This document shows positions 39,987-51,611 of a stretch of 64,000 bases of DNA, in pieces (position 1 is the first letter of the stretch; each line of letters begins with the position of its first letter). A program made the translations under genes and the position numbers. The notes under the pieces are model-generated. The model was not told where the DNA came from and ran no database searches. It saw nothing but the letters and a program-made list of their open reading frames with translations. The stretch is from Kazachstania africana CBS 2517 (lineage: Eukaryota > Ascomycota > Saccharomycetes > Saccharomycetales > Saccharomycetaceae), in NCBI RefSeq assembly GCF_000304475.1, contig NC_018940.1, positions 372,001 through 436,000 of the forward strand, given 5' to 3'.

Positions 39987-40620
39987 TCACATTAATAAAG
40001 TACCCGCAATTATAACTGCGCCGGAACGAACTAAATTTCCTCCTGCGACATTGGTCGGCTGCTGGGCAACAACACCAGTTGTACTATCTAGTTGACAATC
40101 ATCAATGATTTTTGAAACTGTGAGGACGGTAGAAGATGCAGAAGTAACAGTCTTGAAAGTTGCAGATCCAGTTGAAGATGCACATAAGTCAAATACACAA
40201 CCATATGACGAAGTAACATTATCTAAAACAAATTTATTAGAATCAAAAACTGCTTTAGTGTAGATCCTACAAACATTACCACCGTCGACAAGTGCAAAAA
40301 AACTTTTTCCCGTTATAGGCAAAAGCCCTTAATTAATAGCAGACTCTTTAGTGTCATCTGATTCTGAACGTTCTTTGATTGAACCATTGCATTCAAACGT
40401 TGTAAAAGTGCTGTCAGAAAATTTAGCAATTCGGCATCAGTAACTACATCAGAAAACTCAATGGATGTTCTGCCAAGGACAATAACTCCACCGTCATTAT
40501 ATAAAACAGACATGTGAACATCCAAACCTGATGCAATTCATAAGAAATCGAATGTTTCAGAACTAGCCAATACTAATTTTGGAATAGCAAAAATGGTGCT
40601 ATTAAAGTGAATGTTATACC
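39987..40620 (-). pseudogene. Broken CWP1-type cell-wall mannoprotein gene
   Basis: Minus-strand relic of a GPI-anchored cell-wall protein. Reading down from about 40610, pieces match the Cwp1 layout in order. A signal-peptide end (IFAIPKLVLASSETF) comes first, then IASGLDVHMSVLYNDGGVIVLG (read as two adjoining parts) and FFALVDGGNV. A weak PIR-like remnant IIDDCQLD (consensus QIxDGQxQ) follows, and the end is a GPI-type tail, GGNLVRSGAVIIAGTLL. It cannot be expressed as one protein: there is no ATG at the expected start, an in-frame TGA at about 40549, and a frame change at 40313-40322. In S. cerevisiae CWP1 lies a few genes from MBR1, so the position next to ISF1/MBR1 supports the identity. 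A different TIR/CWP family member is possible. Confidence 0.7.
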
Positions 40621-42628
40621 CTATCGGCCTAACGGTCTTGATGCTATTTTTACTATATAATTGAAAATACATTACTTTTCACCGAGTTCATAAAATTTTT
40701 AAACATTTTTCTTTTCCATTCAACTTGATCTTATAATCAGCTTGAATTTTCTGCTTACTTGTTCAATTATCTATTAATAATCGAAGTAACATTACAGTAG
40801 GGTTCATATTAAGACTCGACAAGATAAATATACATCATGGCTGTATACCGCTACAAATGCAGATGTGATGACATAACTTGTATAATGTAAATGTTGGTGT
40901 TATTATCATAAATGGTCGGATTTGATGAACAATTTACGATTGTTCTTTGTCCTGGAAGCGGACGCGAGAGTTCTCTCTTTCTCACACATTTATTACCCAA
41001 AACGGTATATAATAGACAAATAGCTATTTGATATTACTATAAAAAAGAATTGGTTGTTTCAAGATATCAAGGGTCGTTTGCACACTAAAAGATTGACCAG
41101 GGTTTGTTATATCTTGCTATTTTCCGCACTTTAACATATTTAATCATACTAATAGAAGAGAGGTCCCATGTTAAATACTCGGATAAACTTTTTCGAAAAG
41201 GGCAAACACTTGCCATACTTTCATTTGAACAAGTCTGCCTTATCCGTGATTATTTGTCTTGTGGGATGAACAAATTGCAAGGAATCATTCCGTAATTATA
41301 ATAGAAAAAGAGGAGGTGGAGGTGAGTCTGTTTTTTTTGACAGTAGTAGAATGATTATTTCTTTTTTCTCAATTTTCAGCTCAAAACTTTCAATATCGCT
41401 AACACTTTGCTAAAGGAGGCAAGAACCACTGAAAATCCGTCGTACACTGAGGGAGGGAAAAGTCAGCCTGGCTTTCCTCCCCATTCTTCTCATATAATTA
41501 AAGAGGGTGCTAAATGTTTCAAACACACCCGTTAGAATTAATTACCAGTACAAGTATCAAGTCAGCCGTAGCTCCTTGTCGCTGACCCTGATTTTTGTTG
41601 TATGGTAGCATTCTTCTTTCATAGTGGATCAGACCCACGGCCATCGCACTCTTAAAAATTACACTGGGAGGATTCCTGTCGCGCAAACATAGCGATCGCC
41701 AGGGAATAAATTTCGTTGCCATAACAAACATAGCAACTGGTTTCAAAGAAGAATTTTTGCAACAGGATCGATTCTACGCTCATTCTCTCACTCAATGGTC
41801 AAATTATGTATATATCTCTCTCTTTTTTTTACCTCTCTCTTCCTGTCATTTCCCGCAGAGAGTAAAACGTTGTTTTTTTTTCCCACTTTTTTTGCCTGAC
41901 AAAATTTGCGGTATTCCTTTCTCTGTCTTCCACATTAATTTTAGTCAAGTTACCCACGTTGATTTCTGTGCGGAAAATCCGCGAACAATTATTACTTCTC
42001 TTACGCAAATCCAATTGTCATATATCTTTCCATCGAGACCTCCAAATAATGCATAATTACAATGTAAAACAAAGAGGCAAAAGTAAAAATTCGTTTAATT
42101 GAATTAGCTAAGAATAAACTATTTATCCATCTCTACAAAGAAGAAAAAAATCTTCTTCTTTGTAGTATATGTTTTTTATATCCTAAAATTGGTAGAATTT
42201 CTCCGAATAAAAATCGCATTTCAAGACCTTATTACAAAGTTACTCGTGTGAAATAGGGAGTCATAACCCATTTTAATTCCCACTTATAAACTACAACTGG
42301 CTAAGACGACTATCATTTGAAGAAATTGTGGCTACAAGTAACAGTTTTTAAAGAGAAGAAAAGACATTTTCACATACGTTTCCTGAAGAGGCAATTTCTG
42401 AAAAAGAAGCAGTGTTAGATTCAGAGAAATACAGAAAGAGAAAGGAAAGCCTCTTTTAATATCAAACTTAATATATCCTTGCAAAGATTTTATTTCTAAT
42501 TTTATTTTGTCGCACGGCAATATATTACTAAGAAAACTGAATCCAATAAGGTTTTTCCACGAATTCATAAAGCTTAATACTTGCTACTATTTTTTTATCT
42601 CTATCCATAGGACACCATTTTCTTCATA
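40621..42628. other. Upstream region of YAP3
   Basis: Two kilobases without a supported gene. One strong hairpin lies at 42133-42165. The 63-, 75- and 99-codon frames here are chance. This length is typical of a stress-regulator promoter, but I identified no specific factor sites. Confidence 0.5.
42133..42165. repeat. Perfect 13-base inverted repeat (hairpin)
   Basis: CTACAAAGAAGAA at 42133-42145 and its exact reverse complement at 42153-42165 flank a 7-base loop. It lies about 465 bases upstream of the YAP3 ATG; a possible cruciform, terminator-like or 5'-leader structure. Confidence 0.85.
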
Positions 42629-43612
42629 ATGAATTCTGGTGACACACCTTCGCAGCATTTTGACTTTCTCTTACAACGACAGTTGCAGAATCAACAAAAA
42701 CAACAAACGCATCATCATTCTCATCAATCTCAGTCATATCAACAATTAGATTCACCTCTTACATATTATACGCATCAAAACGGTGGTGAGTTTAAAAATT
42801 TCACAGATTCTGATAATGTACTACGAGAGAATCCAATATTAAATGTTGGTCCAGCATTAGCCAGAAACGAACAATCACAACAGTTGCCAACTAATACCAA
42901 TAGCGCTAATCATGACACATACGTGAAAAGTGAACCCATAGATATATCTTTCATGACACCACCTTCCAATCTTAGTTCAATCACAAATTGGAATGATAGC
43001 CCTTCTTTATCTATTACGAATAACAGTAAAGATAGTAAAGCAAAGAAAAAAGCTCAGAATAGAGCGGCACAGAAAGCATTTAGAGAAAGGAAAGAGGCAA
43101 GACTGAAAGAATTGGAAACTAAATTAATGGCAAGTGAAAGAGATAGAAAAACCTTACTGAAAGAAATTGAAGAATTGAGGAAATTAAATATGGAAATAAA
43201 TGCAGAGAATAGAATTCTATTACAGAAGAACAATAATTCAAACTCAAATGTCCCCGGTTTATTGATCGCTGATAATCTCAGTAATAGTGACGCCATGGAC
43301 GACAATTTTACAAATTCAAAATATTCTTTCCCCAGTGAAGATGAATTCTTCAAAAGAGTCTTAGCCGATAATAAAAATACAAAAGATCAAAACGTTTCAC
43401 AAAATGCTCGATATACAGATGAATCAGGAAGACAACTGTTAACAGTTCCGGCAACTTGGGAATATTTAAACAAAAAATCTGAAGAGAAAGATTTCGATGT
43501 TTCATACGTAATGCAACGTCTAAAGGGTAATGAAGCTTGTGATGAATACGGCCCCGCTTATCCTAGAAGCTTGATTGATATGATTCTTAACGATGCTACT
43601 ATAATACCATAA
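42629..43612 (+). CDS. YAP3: Yap3, AP-1-like bZIP transcription factor
   Basis: Nuclear bZIP factor of the fungal Yap family, recognising TTACTAA-type sites; the physiological role in yeast is modest and partly unclear. The 327 residues match yeast (330). The basic region KKAQNRAAQKAFRERKEAR is at about residues 139-157, with the Yap-specific Gln and Phe in QNRAAQKAF, followed by the leucine zipper to about 200. The C-terminal half carries the Yap3 signature SRYSFP-like KYSFPSEDEFF, LLTVPATWEYL, FDVSYVMQRLKG and GPAYPRSLIDMI. These hallmarks set it apart from other Yap proteins. The Gln-rich N-terminus is typical. Confidence 0.96.
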   Translation: MNSGDTPSQHFDFLLQRQLQNQQKQQTHHHSHQSQSYQQLDSPLTYYTHQNGGEFKNFTDSDNVLRENPILNVGPALARNEQSQQLPTNTNSANHDTYVKSEPIDISFMTPPSNLSSITNWNDSPSLSITNNSKDSKAKKKAQNRAAQKAFRERKEARLKELETKLMASERDRKTLLKEIEELRKLNMEINAENRILLQKNNNSNSNVPGLLIADNLSNSDAMDDNFTNSKYSFPSEDEFFKRVLADNKNTKDQNVSQNARYTDESGRQLLTVPATWEYLNKKSEEKDFDVSYVMQRLKGNEACDEYGPAYPRSLIDMILNDATIIP

Positions 43613-43898
43613 CTTACTTACCTACAGTTACTGTCTCATTTTCCTCAAAACTGTTGTTAGCATATTTGGTTCATTCTATAGAATATAGTTTTTATTTAAG
43701 CTAAAAATCAACCAAAAATTTATTATTTTAGTATTATTTAAATGTTTTGTTCATTCGGCAAAGTTTGTGATACTATGGCAAGTAATGAAGGATGATAATC
43801 CGTCGAAAAAATTAAAAATATAATAATCTACATCAAAAGAATATGAGTGTATATATGTAGTTTTTATGCTATGGGCCAGAAAGATAGTTATTTATTCT

Positions 43899-45599
43899 TT
43901 ACTGACTTTTTATATCATTATCTGATTCATTTGATGAATCGTATGCTTGGTGTTGAGTAGGTGTAGTAGGTTTACGTGATAAATCCATTGCGTTCAAATT
44001 ATCAATGCCTGCAATATTATCTGACATGGCTGCAAAGTTTAACGGTACTCCTGCTTTACTTAGGGCATTTTCAAAATTAACTTTATAAGACATCTTATCC
44101 AAACCATAGTCTCCATTAATATCACTATAGGTTCTAGCATTTTGCGGAGAATTGAATGGGAATGTATCTTGTGTGGTGATGGGTAGAGTGGCTTTATCAG
44201 TCGAATGCGATAACATCTTTGTAATTGCTTTTTCAAGTCTTGTCCCCGGTTTATTATTAAGAACATTATAATGACCATCGTTGAAATAATTCACTTCTTC
44301 TTTCAACTCCATATTTTTAATTGAATTGCTATTTGAAGTAGTGAATAATTTTTTCAAACCATGATCGTTACTGATCATTGTAGTTGAATTTTCGATTGTA
44401 CGTTCTTTTGTGAGTGGTTCACCCATGCCAATAACGGGGAAAACGCCCGGTGGTGATCTGATACTATGGTACGACTTGTTTCTATGTGTTTTAGACAACT
44501 CTAAATCGTTAGTTCTCGTTCTAGTCGGCCTATAAGGTATTGGTTGTTCATTCCTATTGAAGCGGTTCAATGACGAATTAGTGCCCGTATTTTCTTCACT
44601 GTCTATTGAAGTTAAAGAATCTTCATCGTCACTAATAAAATTTTCTTTATTATCATATGAAGTATTATTTTCATCTTGAAGATCGGTGGTATTTTTGTCT
44701 AAATTTGTGGTGGTAACTCTAACGACTCTTGAATCCATGTTCAGTTCGGGCTGCTCATCTCTTGCTTCATATTCAGGTAAGGATAATCTTTGTCTATCAC
44801 GCTCCACTACAATTAAATGTAAGTAATAAGGTAATATGACGGAAAAGGCAAACCCACCTATGATATTGCCAATACTGGCAGGAATCAATAATTTCCAGAT
44901 ATATTTACCAACAGATAAATCTGCACCATTTAACATTCCAATAAACATCATTGGCATATCAGCGACAACGTGTGTAAATCCACAACACACGAATGTGAAG
45001 ATGGGTAAAGACATGACGATTAATTTGACGTGAATGGGTTTTGATAATAGTTGTAAGTATACAGCTAAACAAACGAAAAAATTACCAGCAATGGCTTTTA
45101 AAAAGGTTTCCATGAATGTATATGACTGTTTATCATTGACAATATTGATAGAACCATTTATCCAATCACTAGAACTGGAGATTCCTGAGACATGCATAAA
45201 TAGATACGAAACAAATAAAGTTCCTGCAATGTTACCTATCCAACTAAAGAACCAAGAAATCAGCAGATCATAAATAGTTACTGCATTTCTTAATAGCCCC
45301 ACAGAAAAATATAAAATATTTGAATTAAATAGGTCACAACCCATTATAATCACGTAAAATAAGCCAATGACAAAAGTCCAAGCTCCTGTGAAATTCAGAA
45401 TCCCAGGGTTATTCATCGCCATTTGTGGATTTTCAGCATGTATGGCCAAATAGAGTAAGGAACCTGAGCTAAATAGAATACCCCCCAATATCGAATTCAC
45501 GACCAATGTATCAATTTTGAGTCTTGATTTTTTCATCGACGTTGCGACAACGGCTAATGCTGCCTCATGTGGAGTTATGTAGTATGAATCGTCGACCAT
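43899..45599 (-). CDS. Formate/nitrite transporter family protein (YHL008C-like)
   Basis: Putative plasma-membrane or vacuolar anion channel of the FNT family. The yeast homolog YHL008C is uncharacterised; the family carries formate, nitrite or similar small anions. It is 566 residues (yeast about 627). Six hydrophobic spans fill residues 30-270, with family features such as FTGAWTFVIGLFYVIIMG, the loop GFTHVVADMPMMFIGM and the half-helix GNIIGGFAFSVILPYYL. The second half is a long hydrophilic Ser/Asn/Asp-rich cytosolic tail. In S. cerevisiae the gene flanks YAP3 on the other side, so a small inversion or swap separates the two arrangements. Confidence 0.93.
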   Translation of the reverse strand: MVDDSYYITPHEAALAVVATSMKKSRLKIDTLVVNSILGGILFSSGSLLYLAIHAENPQMAMNNPGILNFTGAWTFVIGLFYVIIMGCDLFNSNILYFSVGLLRNAVTIYDLLISWFFSWIGNIAGTLFVSYLFMHVSGISSSSDWINGSINIVNDKQSYTFMETFLKAIAGNFFVCLAVYLQLLSKPIHVKLIVMSLPIFTFVCCGFTHVVADMPMMFIGMLNGADLSVGKYIWKLLIPASIGNIIGGFAFSVILPYYLHLIVVERDRQRLSLPEYEARDEQPELNMDSRVVRVTTTNLDKNTTDLQDENNTSYDNKENFISDDEDSLTSIDSEENTGTNSSLNRFNRNEQPIPYRPTRTRTNDLELSKTHRNKSYHSIRSPPGVFPVIGMGEPLTKERTIENSTTMISNDHGLKKLFTTSNSNSIKNMELKEEVNYFNDGHYNVLNNKPGTRLEKAITKMLSHSTDKATLPITTQDTFPFNSPQNARTYSDINGDYGLDKMSYKVNFENALSKAGVPLNFAAMSDNIAGIDNLNAMDLSRKPTTPTQHQAYDSSNESDNDIKSQ

Positions 45600-46278
45600 T
45601 TTTTGGTAAATACCTTCTTATTGTGTAATACAAAGAATAACGAAAACAAGAAGTAACACCAAAAGGCAAAATTTTACATATATATATATATATACATTCA
45701 ATAATACGCCAACTTACGTGTTAGAACCGCCCCCCATTCGTCTACTTGCTTTGTGGTAAATACACGATGAGCTGAGCTCCCTTTTGAATGCGCTAGCACT
45801 AATTTTCCCATTAATAAGACTAACGGCAAAAAATATTTCTCGAAGTACGAAATTTGATTTCTTTTTTTGCCCTAGCAACGGGATACTTCCTAAAGAGGAA
45901 CAGACCGAGCGGATGCTACTGCATCAGGAAACACTATGAAGACATTAGTAACGAGCCACGAAGCTGATTGGTTAGCGGAAACTAAAAGCCCTAATTAGTG
46001 CACCACATAGTAAGTTGAAGTAATTATTTAGGTCTTGGACGTACCTTTCAAATGAGTATAGGAATGAATGGTCGTGATGGCATTATAAGAATACTGATCT
46101 CGTTGAAATCAATAAATTTCACTCTCTGGATCAAAGCTATTGCTCTTCCCATTCCTTCCTGTGTCTTAGAAAGTCAATCGCTGCAGTGTAAATTCATTCT
46201 TTTTATAAAGGGAAAGAAAGTAAATTGAAAGCGAAATATTGGTATCTTACATAACAGGAGTCTCATGATAGAACTTTC
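45600..46278. other. Divergent promoter, FNT transporter/ETP1
   Basis: It contains a TA microsatellite at about 45677-45694. No gene or clear factor site is recognised. Confidence 0.55.
45677..45694. repeat. AT dinucleotide repeat
   Basis: Alternating A and T run in the promoter of the FNT transporter gene, about 80 bases upstream of its ATG. Confidence 0.8.
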
Positions 46279-47961
46279 ATGAATTTTGAATATAAATTAG
46301 TGATAACGGTATCGACAGACATTCAGGTAACTAATTCCTTTGGGTTGTTTCAAGATACTGATTTCAAGCTATCGGAAGAAGAACAAGAAGAAGATAGACA
46401 AACAAGCTCCAAATTCAAATTTAACGATTGGAGAGAAACAGACTGGTTTATTCATTTCACAAATCTGAAAACTTTTAACAACAAAATGATTACTGGTGAT
46501 AAAGATTTGATTACCTCCAAGTATCTGGGTCATGGTATCATCAAGCTATTTAAATCGATTAATGATGGCAATGATGATGGTGCCAAGAGTAAAGATGAAG
46601 ACATTTTGACCATTCCTGGCGACGACACTATGGTTTGTATTCTTTTCGTTCCAACTTATTTTACTGTCCATGATCTTCTTCACTATTATATAGGTGATGA
46701 TATTATAAACAATCAAATATCGAACTTTAGGATCTTAAAGAACTTGAATGACGTTAAAATGGGGTTTAATTTTATGGTACTAATGAAATTTAAAGATCCT
46801 TTGATGGCAAAAACATTTAAAGATAAATTCAATGGTAAATCATTCAGTAAGATTGATCCTGAAAAATGCCATGTTATTTCCATAAAAGAGATTGTATTCA
46901 AAAAAAATTTGTTTATAAATGATGCTAAAGATTTTCCTTACTTATTAACAGATCCATTCACTACAACTAAACTGGCGACAGATGTAGAATTACCGACTTG
47001 TCCCGTTTGTTTAGAGAGGATGGACTCAGAAACGACAGGACTGATTACGATCCCTTGTCAACATACTTTCCATTGTCAATGTCTTGATAAATGGAAAAAT
47101 TCGCAATGCCCTGTGTGCCGGTATTCAAGTTTTAGAATTAGTAGAGATTCTTTATTGAAACAGGTTGGGAATTCTGCACATTGTGAAGATTGTAATTCAA
47201 ATGATAATCTTTGGATATGTCTAATTTGTGGGAATATAGGCTGCAGTCGGTACAATTTGAAGCATGCGATAAGTCATTATGAAACTACGTCTCATTGTTT
47301 TGCAATGGACATGAAGACTCAAAGAGTTTGGGACTATGCAAGTGATAATTATGTTCATAGATTAGTACAAAATGAAGTAGATGGTAAATTAGTAGAAATC
47401 ACTGGGAATCCGACACTTTTAGGGTCATCGTCATCTTCCGCTAAAGATCATGAAGATTATTCATTAGCATCAAATTTTTTAAGGAACAAAGAATACCATT
47501 TAGAATACGTGCAAGTTCTAATATCTCAGTTGGAATCACAACGAGAATATTATGAGACAAAACTAAGCGAAAAGGAAAATGATAGCAAGATCGATGATCT
47601 AACGAGAGATCTCGATCACTTAAAATTGAGGTTCAAAGAATCTGAGTTGAAAAAAAATATCAATGAAGTTAAATTGAATAATGAAGCCAAAGAGAATAAA
47701 CTAATTATTCGTGGTCTTCAAGATAACTTGGATCACTTGGAGAAACAGAATGATCTTCTTCGAAGGCAGAATGAATCCTTAGTTGCTGAGAAAAATGATC
47801 TGAATGATCAGGTTAAAGACCTTATGTTTTACTTGGAGACTCAAGAAAAGTTTAAAGACGCATCGGAGGAAGATAAAAACGGAACTGTAATAATCCAGCA
47901 GCCGCCAGCATCGAGTAGTAAATCTAAGAAAAAAAGACCTAAGAGCAACAAGAAGAAGTGA
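46279..47961 (+). CDS. ETP1: Etp1, BRAP2-type RING protein
   Basis: Yeast homolog of human BRAP/IMP. Etp1 is required for growth and gene expression on ethanol and for turnover of some proteins. The 560 residues match yeast (585). The domain order is complete. A BRAP2 RNA-recognition-like domain lies at about residues 115-215. A RING-H2 finger spans 241-281 ([26 protein letters not shown]). A UBP-type zinc finger is at about 302-362 ([29 protein letters not shown]). A long coiled coil runs to about 525 and the C-terminus is basic ([13 protein letters not shown]). The RING implies ubiquitin-ligase activity. Confidence 0.96.
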   Translation: MNFEYKLVITVSTDIQVTNSFGLFQDTDFKLSEEEQEEDRQTSSKFKFNDWRETDWFIHFTNLKTFNNKMITGDKDLITSKYLGHGIIKLFKSINDGNDDGAKSKDEDILTIPGDDTMVCILFVPTYFTVHDLLHYYIGDDIINNQISNFRILKNLNDVKMGFNFMVLMKFKDPLMAKTFKDKFNGKSFSKIDPEKCHVISIKEIVFKKNLFINDAKDFPYLLTDPFTTTKLATDVELPTCPVCLERMDSETTGLITIPCQHTFHCQCLDKWKNSQCPVCRYSSFRISRDSLLKQVGNSAHCEDCNSNDNLWICLICGNIGCSRYNLKHAISHYETTSHCFAMDMKTQRVWDYASDNYVHRLVQNEVDGKLVEITGNPTLLGSSSSSAKDHEDYSLASNFLRNKEYHLEYVQVLISQLESQREYYETKLSEKENDSKIDDLTRDLDHLKLRFKESELKKNINEVKLNNEAKENKLIIRGLQDNLDHLEKQNDLLRRQNESLVAEKNDLNDQVKDLMFYLETQEKFKDASEEDKNGTVIIQQPPASSSKSKKKRPKSNKKK

Positions 47962-48265
47962 TCCCATCCCATCTCATCTTACCTGTCATCATCTGTCACT
48001 CAGTGCTCTTCCATCAGAGAGAAGCTTTTCCATCTCGCGGCCAAATCCGAATATTTGGCCAATATCAAAAATTTTAATTAATTTTATTTTCCTTTGCGCT
48101 GAGCAGAGAAAAAAAATTTTTAACTTGGAAAATTGAGAAAAAAATAATATATTTAACGATGAGTTACTTATTTTGGATTATATAGCAGAGATTAGATAAT
48201 ATTCCTAGATACACGTATAACTTAACAAGGTTTGAAATCACAACAACACAAACTAGAAAATAACA
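47962..48265. other. ETP1 3' flank and PRS3 promoter
   Basis: 304 bases. An 8-base perfect inverted repeat lies at 48039-48060, and A/T runs of the AAAAATTTT type at about 48068 and 48110 resemble RRPE elements. Confidence 0.55.
48039..48060. repeat. Palindromic element in the PRS3 promoter
   Basis: GGCCAAAT (48039-48046) and ATTTGGCC (48053-48060) are exact inverted repeats around CCGAAT. It lies about 205 bases upstream of the PRS3 ATG, so it could be a factor site rather than a terminator. Confidence 0.8.
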
Positions 48266-49228
48266 ATGGCCAACAATTCTATAAAATTATTAGCTCCTGA
48301 TGTTCATAAAGGTCTAGCGAATTTGGTTTCCAAAAGGCTGGGTGTCCCATTAACTGACTCGTATCTAAAAAGAGATCCAACAGGTGAAGTTTCTTTCTCC
48401 ATTGGTGAATCTGTTAGAGACCAAGATATTTTCATTATAACACAAATCGGCTCCGGTGTGGTGAACGACCGTGTACTTGAATTATTAATTATGATTAATG
48501 CTTCAAAGACAGCCTCTGCAAGAAGAATCACCGCGATCATTCCAAATTTCCCATATGCCAGACAAGATAGAAAGGACAAATCTCGTGCGCCAATTACTGC
48601 TAAATTAATGGCCGACATGTTAACTACAGCTGGTTGTGATCATGTTATTACCATGGATTTACATGCCTCACAAATTCAAGGTTTCTTCGATATTCCTGTT
48701 GATAATCTTTATGCTGAACCAAGTGTAGTCAGATATATTAAGGAAAACATCGATTATAAGAACGCTATAGTAATTTCTCCAGATGCAGGTGGTGCAAAAC
48801 GTGCTGCTGGTTTAGCTGATCGTTTAGATCTAAATTTCGCATTAATTCATAAAGAAAGAGCAAGAGCCAATGAAGTCAGTAGAATGGTTCTTGTTGGTGA
48901 CGTCACCGACAAGATTTGTATTATTGTAGATGATATGGCTGACACATGTGGCACTTTAGCTAAAGCGGCAGAAATTTTATTAGAACATAATGCTAATTCT
49001 GTCATTGCTATTGTTACTCACGGTGTATTATCGGGTAATGCTACCAAAAATATCAATAACTCAAGATTGGATAAAGTTGTATGCACAAATACCGTTCCAT
49101 TCGAAGAAAAGATGAAAGAATGTCCAAAATTAGACGTTATTGATGTGAGTAGTGTCTTAGCTGAAAGTATTCGTCGTTTACATAACGGTGAAAGTATATC
49201 TTACTTGTTCAAACATTCTCCTCTTTGA
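48266..49228 (+). CDS. PRS3: Prs3, ribose-phosphate diphosphokinase subunit
   Basis: Subunit of 5-phosphoribosyl-1-pyrophosphate synthetase, which makes PRPP from ribose 5-phosphate and ATP for purine, pyrimidine, His and Trp synthesis. In yeast Prs1-Prs3 form the core heteromer and are also linked to cell integrity. The 320 residues equal yeast Prs3. Conserved parts are [20 protein letters not shown] near the N-terminus, [20 protein letters not shown] at about residues 92-111, and the PRPP loop [11 protein letters not shown] at about 220. Identity to yeast Prs3 is very high along the whole length. Confidence 0.98.
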   Translation: MANNSIKLLAPDVHKGLANLVSKRLGVPLTDSYLKRDPTGEVSFSIGESVRDQDIFIITQIGSGVVNDRVLELLIMINASKTASARRITAIIPNFPYARQDRKDKSRAPITAKLMADMLTTAGCDHVITMDLHASQIQGFFDIPVDNLYAEPSVVRYIKENIDYKNAIVISPDAGGAKRAAGLADRLDLNFALIHKERARANEVSRMVLVGDVTDKICIIVDDMADTCGTLAKAAEILLEHNANSVIAIVTHGVLSGNATKNINNSRLDKVVCTNTVPFEEKMKECPKLDVIDVSSVLAESIRRLHNGESISYLFKHSPL

Positions 49229-49489
49229 TACTCTACTGGTCGTTTAACCTGAAACAAATAATAATATTTCAAAGTTTTTTTATATCATAAATATATATGA
49301 AATTAGACTCACTCCTATAAAAATAAATTTATAATATGCATTAAAAATTAAAAGATAAACAAATATGCGATTATGTTATTAAAAGATTTGTAATTCATTC
49401 TTCATTACTTCTTTTTATTTCACATATACTATGATATATATATATAGTTTATTTCATCATAAAAAGTATATATGTACAACTGCGCCCTC

Positions 49490-50995
49490 TTAATGTTCTA
49501 AAATTTGTAAATTACCAGTAATCACAACATTTTCTAGAACAGAGCCATTTGGAATATCTATCTTTTGACCATCAGAACAAACAATGATGACGGTACCCTT
49601 TAAAGTAACATTTTTACCTAAGAAGACGTTACCAGTAATTGTTAGATGATCTAATTCTACAATTTTTGGTATATGTGGGATTCTTGCATTGAATCCAGAG
49701 ACTTTTTTGAAATGAGAACCTAATTTAATTAATGGATTTGGTCCAAATCTTGATGGATCTAATTTTAATGCACCATGTTGCAAAAAGAAAAGATCAGATT
49801 TAACTAATAGTAAATCGGAACAGGTCTTGACTGGCAAGAATCTAGATCTTGGGACAACAACACCATGTGCACTGTTAAAATGTCTAATAGCAGCACCACA
49901 AGCGGTTTCCAATTGTAAGACATTAATTTCATGACCACCTCTGATGATTGTCTTTGCATTTGGAATAATTTCCATTTCTAATGAACTTGATTCAATTAAT
50001 CTTTTAATTGCCTTTAAATTGATCCATAAATTATTAGTATTGAAATTCTTGAATTTTCTTATATTTTTAAATTCATCAATATGTTCCTTTGGAACTTGTG
50101 CGACTTCTAATAATCTAACTTGACCATCATAATTGATTAAAGTACCACCTTTAACATCAGCTCTTGTCTTATCGGTCAATTCCATGATGTATTCAGCACC
50201 TGTTTCTAACATATGGTTTAAGATATTTAAATCAACGGTAGCACCTAAATTATCACCATTTGAAACAAATAAGATTTCTCTACCTTGAGCGATTAAAGCA
50301 TCTAATTCACCAGAAGCATGTAATGATTCGAATAAATCACCATGTCCCGGTGGATACCATGAGTCTAATAAATCATCGTAATCACTTGGAACAGGTAAGA
50401 GGGAATCTTTGTAAACTCTTGGGAATCTTGATTGATTGAATGATTTGATTCTAATTCTGTTTGCTGAATATTTCTTAATCAAGTGTTCAGTATCTTTATC
50501 AGTATTGAAAGAATTCATTAAGAGTAATGGAACATCACTATCATATTTTCTGTTCAAATATTCGATTTGTCTAACAGATAAATCTAAGAAAGTGTTACCA
50601 TCCCTAACTTCAATAACGGATTTTGGACCAACACAACCCATTGAAGTACCTAAACCACCGTTTAATTTCAAGACAGCCAATTTGTCCAGATTAGAAACAT
50701 TCTCAGACTGTTGAATGGAATTGTAATCGACGACTTCACCTGGATTTGGAGATTTGATCTTATCCCAATCTAAAGTGGTATCCTTTGAAGATTTTTCAAT
50801 CAAATATCTTCTAAATAAAGAAAAGAATGAATCCATTTCATTTTCGAATCTTGCATGCAATTCAGGATTACCCTTAACTGAATCGGCCAATTTGTTTAGA
50901 GCGTTTCTCATTTGTGAAGCTGCAACGTTACTTGTGTTGCTTTCAAAAGCATACGTTGAATGTGTCTTAGTGTGTTTCTTTGGAGTGCCTGACAT
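49490..50995 (-). CDS. UGP1: Ugp1, UTP-glucose-1-phosphate uridylyltransferase
   Basis: Makes UDP-glucose from glucose 1-phosphate and UTP, for glycogen, trehalose and beta-glucan synthesis. The 501 residues match yeast Ugp1 (499). The nucleotide loop [16 protein letters not shown] is at residues 111-126, and [10 protein letters not shown] and the C-terminal left-handed beta-helix ([19 protein letters not shown]) are intact. The N-terminal [14 protein letters not shown] contains the serine region phosphorylated by PAS kinase in yeast. The sequence is clearly closer to Ugp1 than to its divergent paralog YHL012W, yet it sits between PRS3 and OTU2, where S. cerevisiae has YHL012W. Confidence 0.97.
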   Translation of the reverse strand: MSGTPKKHTKTHSTYAFESNTSNVAASQMRNALNKLADSVKGNPELHARFENEMDSFFSLFRRYLIEKSSKDTTLDWDKIKSPNPGEVVDYNSIQQSENVSNLDKLAVLKLNGGLGTSMGCVGPKSVIEVRDGNTFLDLSVRQIEYLNRKYDSDVPLLLMNSFNTDKDTEHLIKKYSANRIRIKSFNQSRFPRVYKDSLLPVPSDYDDLLDSWYPPGHGDLFESLHASGELDALIAQGREILFVSNGDNLGATVDLNILNHMLETGAEYIMELTDKTRADVKGGTLINYDGQVRLLEVAQVPKEHIDEFKNIRKFKNFNTNNLWINLKAIKRLIESSSLEMEIIPNAKTIIRGGHEINVLQLETACGAAIRHFNSAHGVVVPRSRFLPVKTCSDLLLVKSDLFFLQHGALKLDPSRFGPNPLIKLGSHFKKVSGFNARIPHIPKIVELDHLTITGNVFLGKNVTLKGTVIIVCSDGQKIDIPNGSVLENVVITGNLQILEH

Positions 50996-51223
50996 GAGGA
51001 TGTAACTTTCAATTGAGTGACAAGGATTCTATAATAGAGACAATTAAATGCTACTAGGTCTTTCGTGGGGGAGATTACACAAACAGGAAGCAATACAATC
51101 GTGACAAAGAAATTTCAAGAAAAAATGTCAAGCTATATATATATTTAAGTATATACACAAAAAAAAAGTGAGATAGGTTGTCATAATAGTTTAAGGTAAA
51201 AAAGAACAGGAACCAGTGGGGAG

Positions 51224-51246
51224 TCTCTCTCTCTCTCTCTCTCTCT
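51224..51246 (+). repeat. TC microsatellite
   Basis: Uninterrupted TC dinucleotides about 230 bases upstream of the UGP1 ATG. Confidence 0.85.
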
Positions 51247-51587
51247 ATCTCCTCCTACAGAACGTCTCGCATTTGATCATAGGAATATAGTATGCACTCG
51301 AACAATCCTTGACTAGTAACTTACAAATATTTTGGATGGCTCGTCTCTACCACTGCCACCAGGAGGAAAATTTTGAATTCTTTCCCCCTGGATAACTCAA
51401 AACAATTTCCAAGTTCGTCGAAGAAAACGACGCAATGAAAGAGTGCCATACGGTGCATAAAATTCGACGAAAAGACAAAAATTTATTTATAACTTTACTA
51501 AAGGAAAGTTGAAATATGTCCTCGCACAGAAAACGACTGAGAGATTTGAGAACAAAAAGCAAACAAAGCTGCATACGATTAGAGTGC

Positions 51588-51611
51588 CTGTCACATAGCA
51601 GCACGTGACAG
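51588..51611. promoter_or_regulatory. CACGTG box within an inverted repeat
   Basis: CTGTCAC and GTGACAG are exact inverted arms. GCACGTGAC overlaps the right arm and matches the Cbf1/Pho4 core CACGTG. It is located between UGP1 and OTU2, so the target gene is unclear. Confidence 0.5.
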
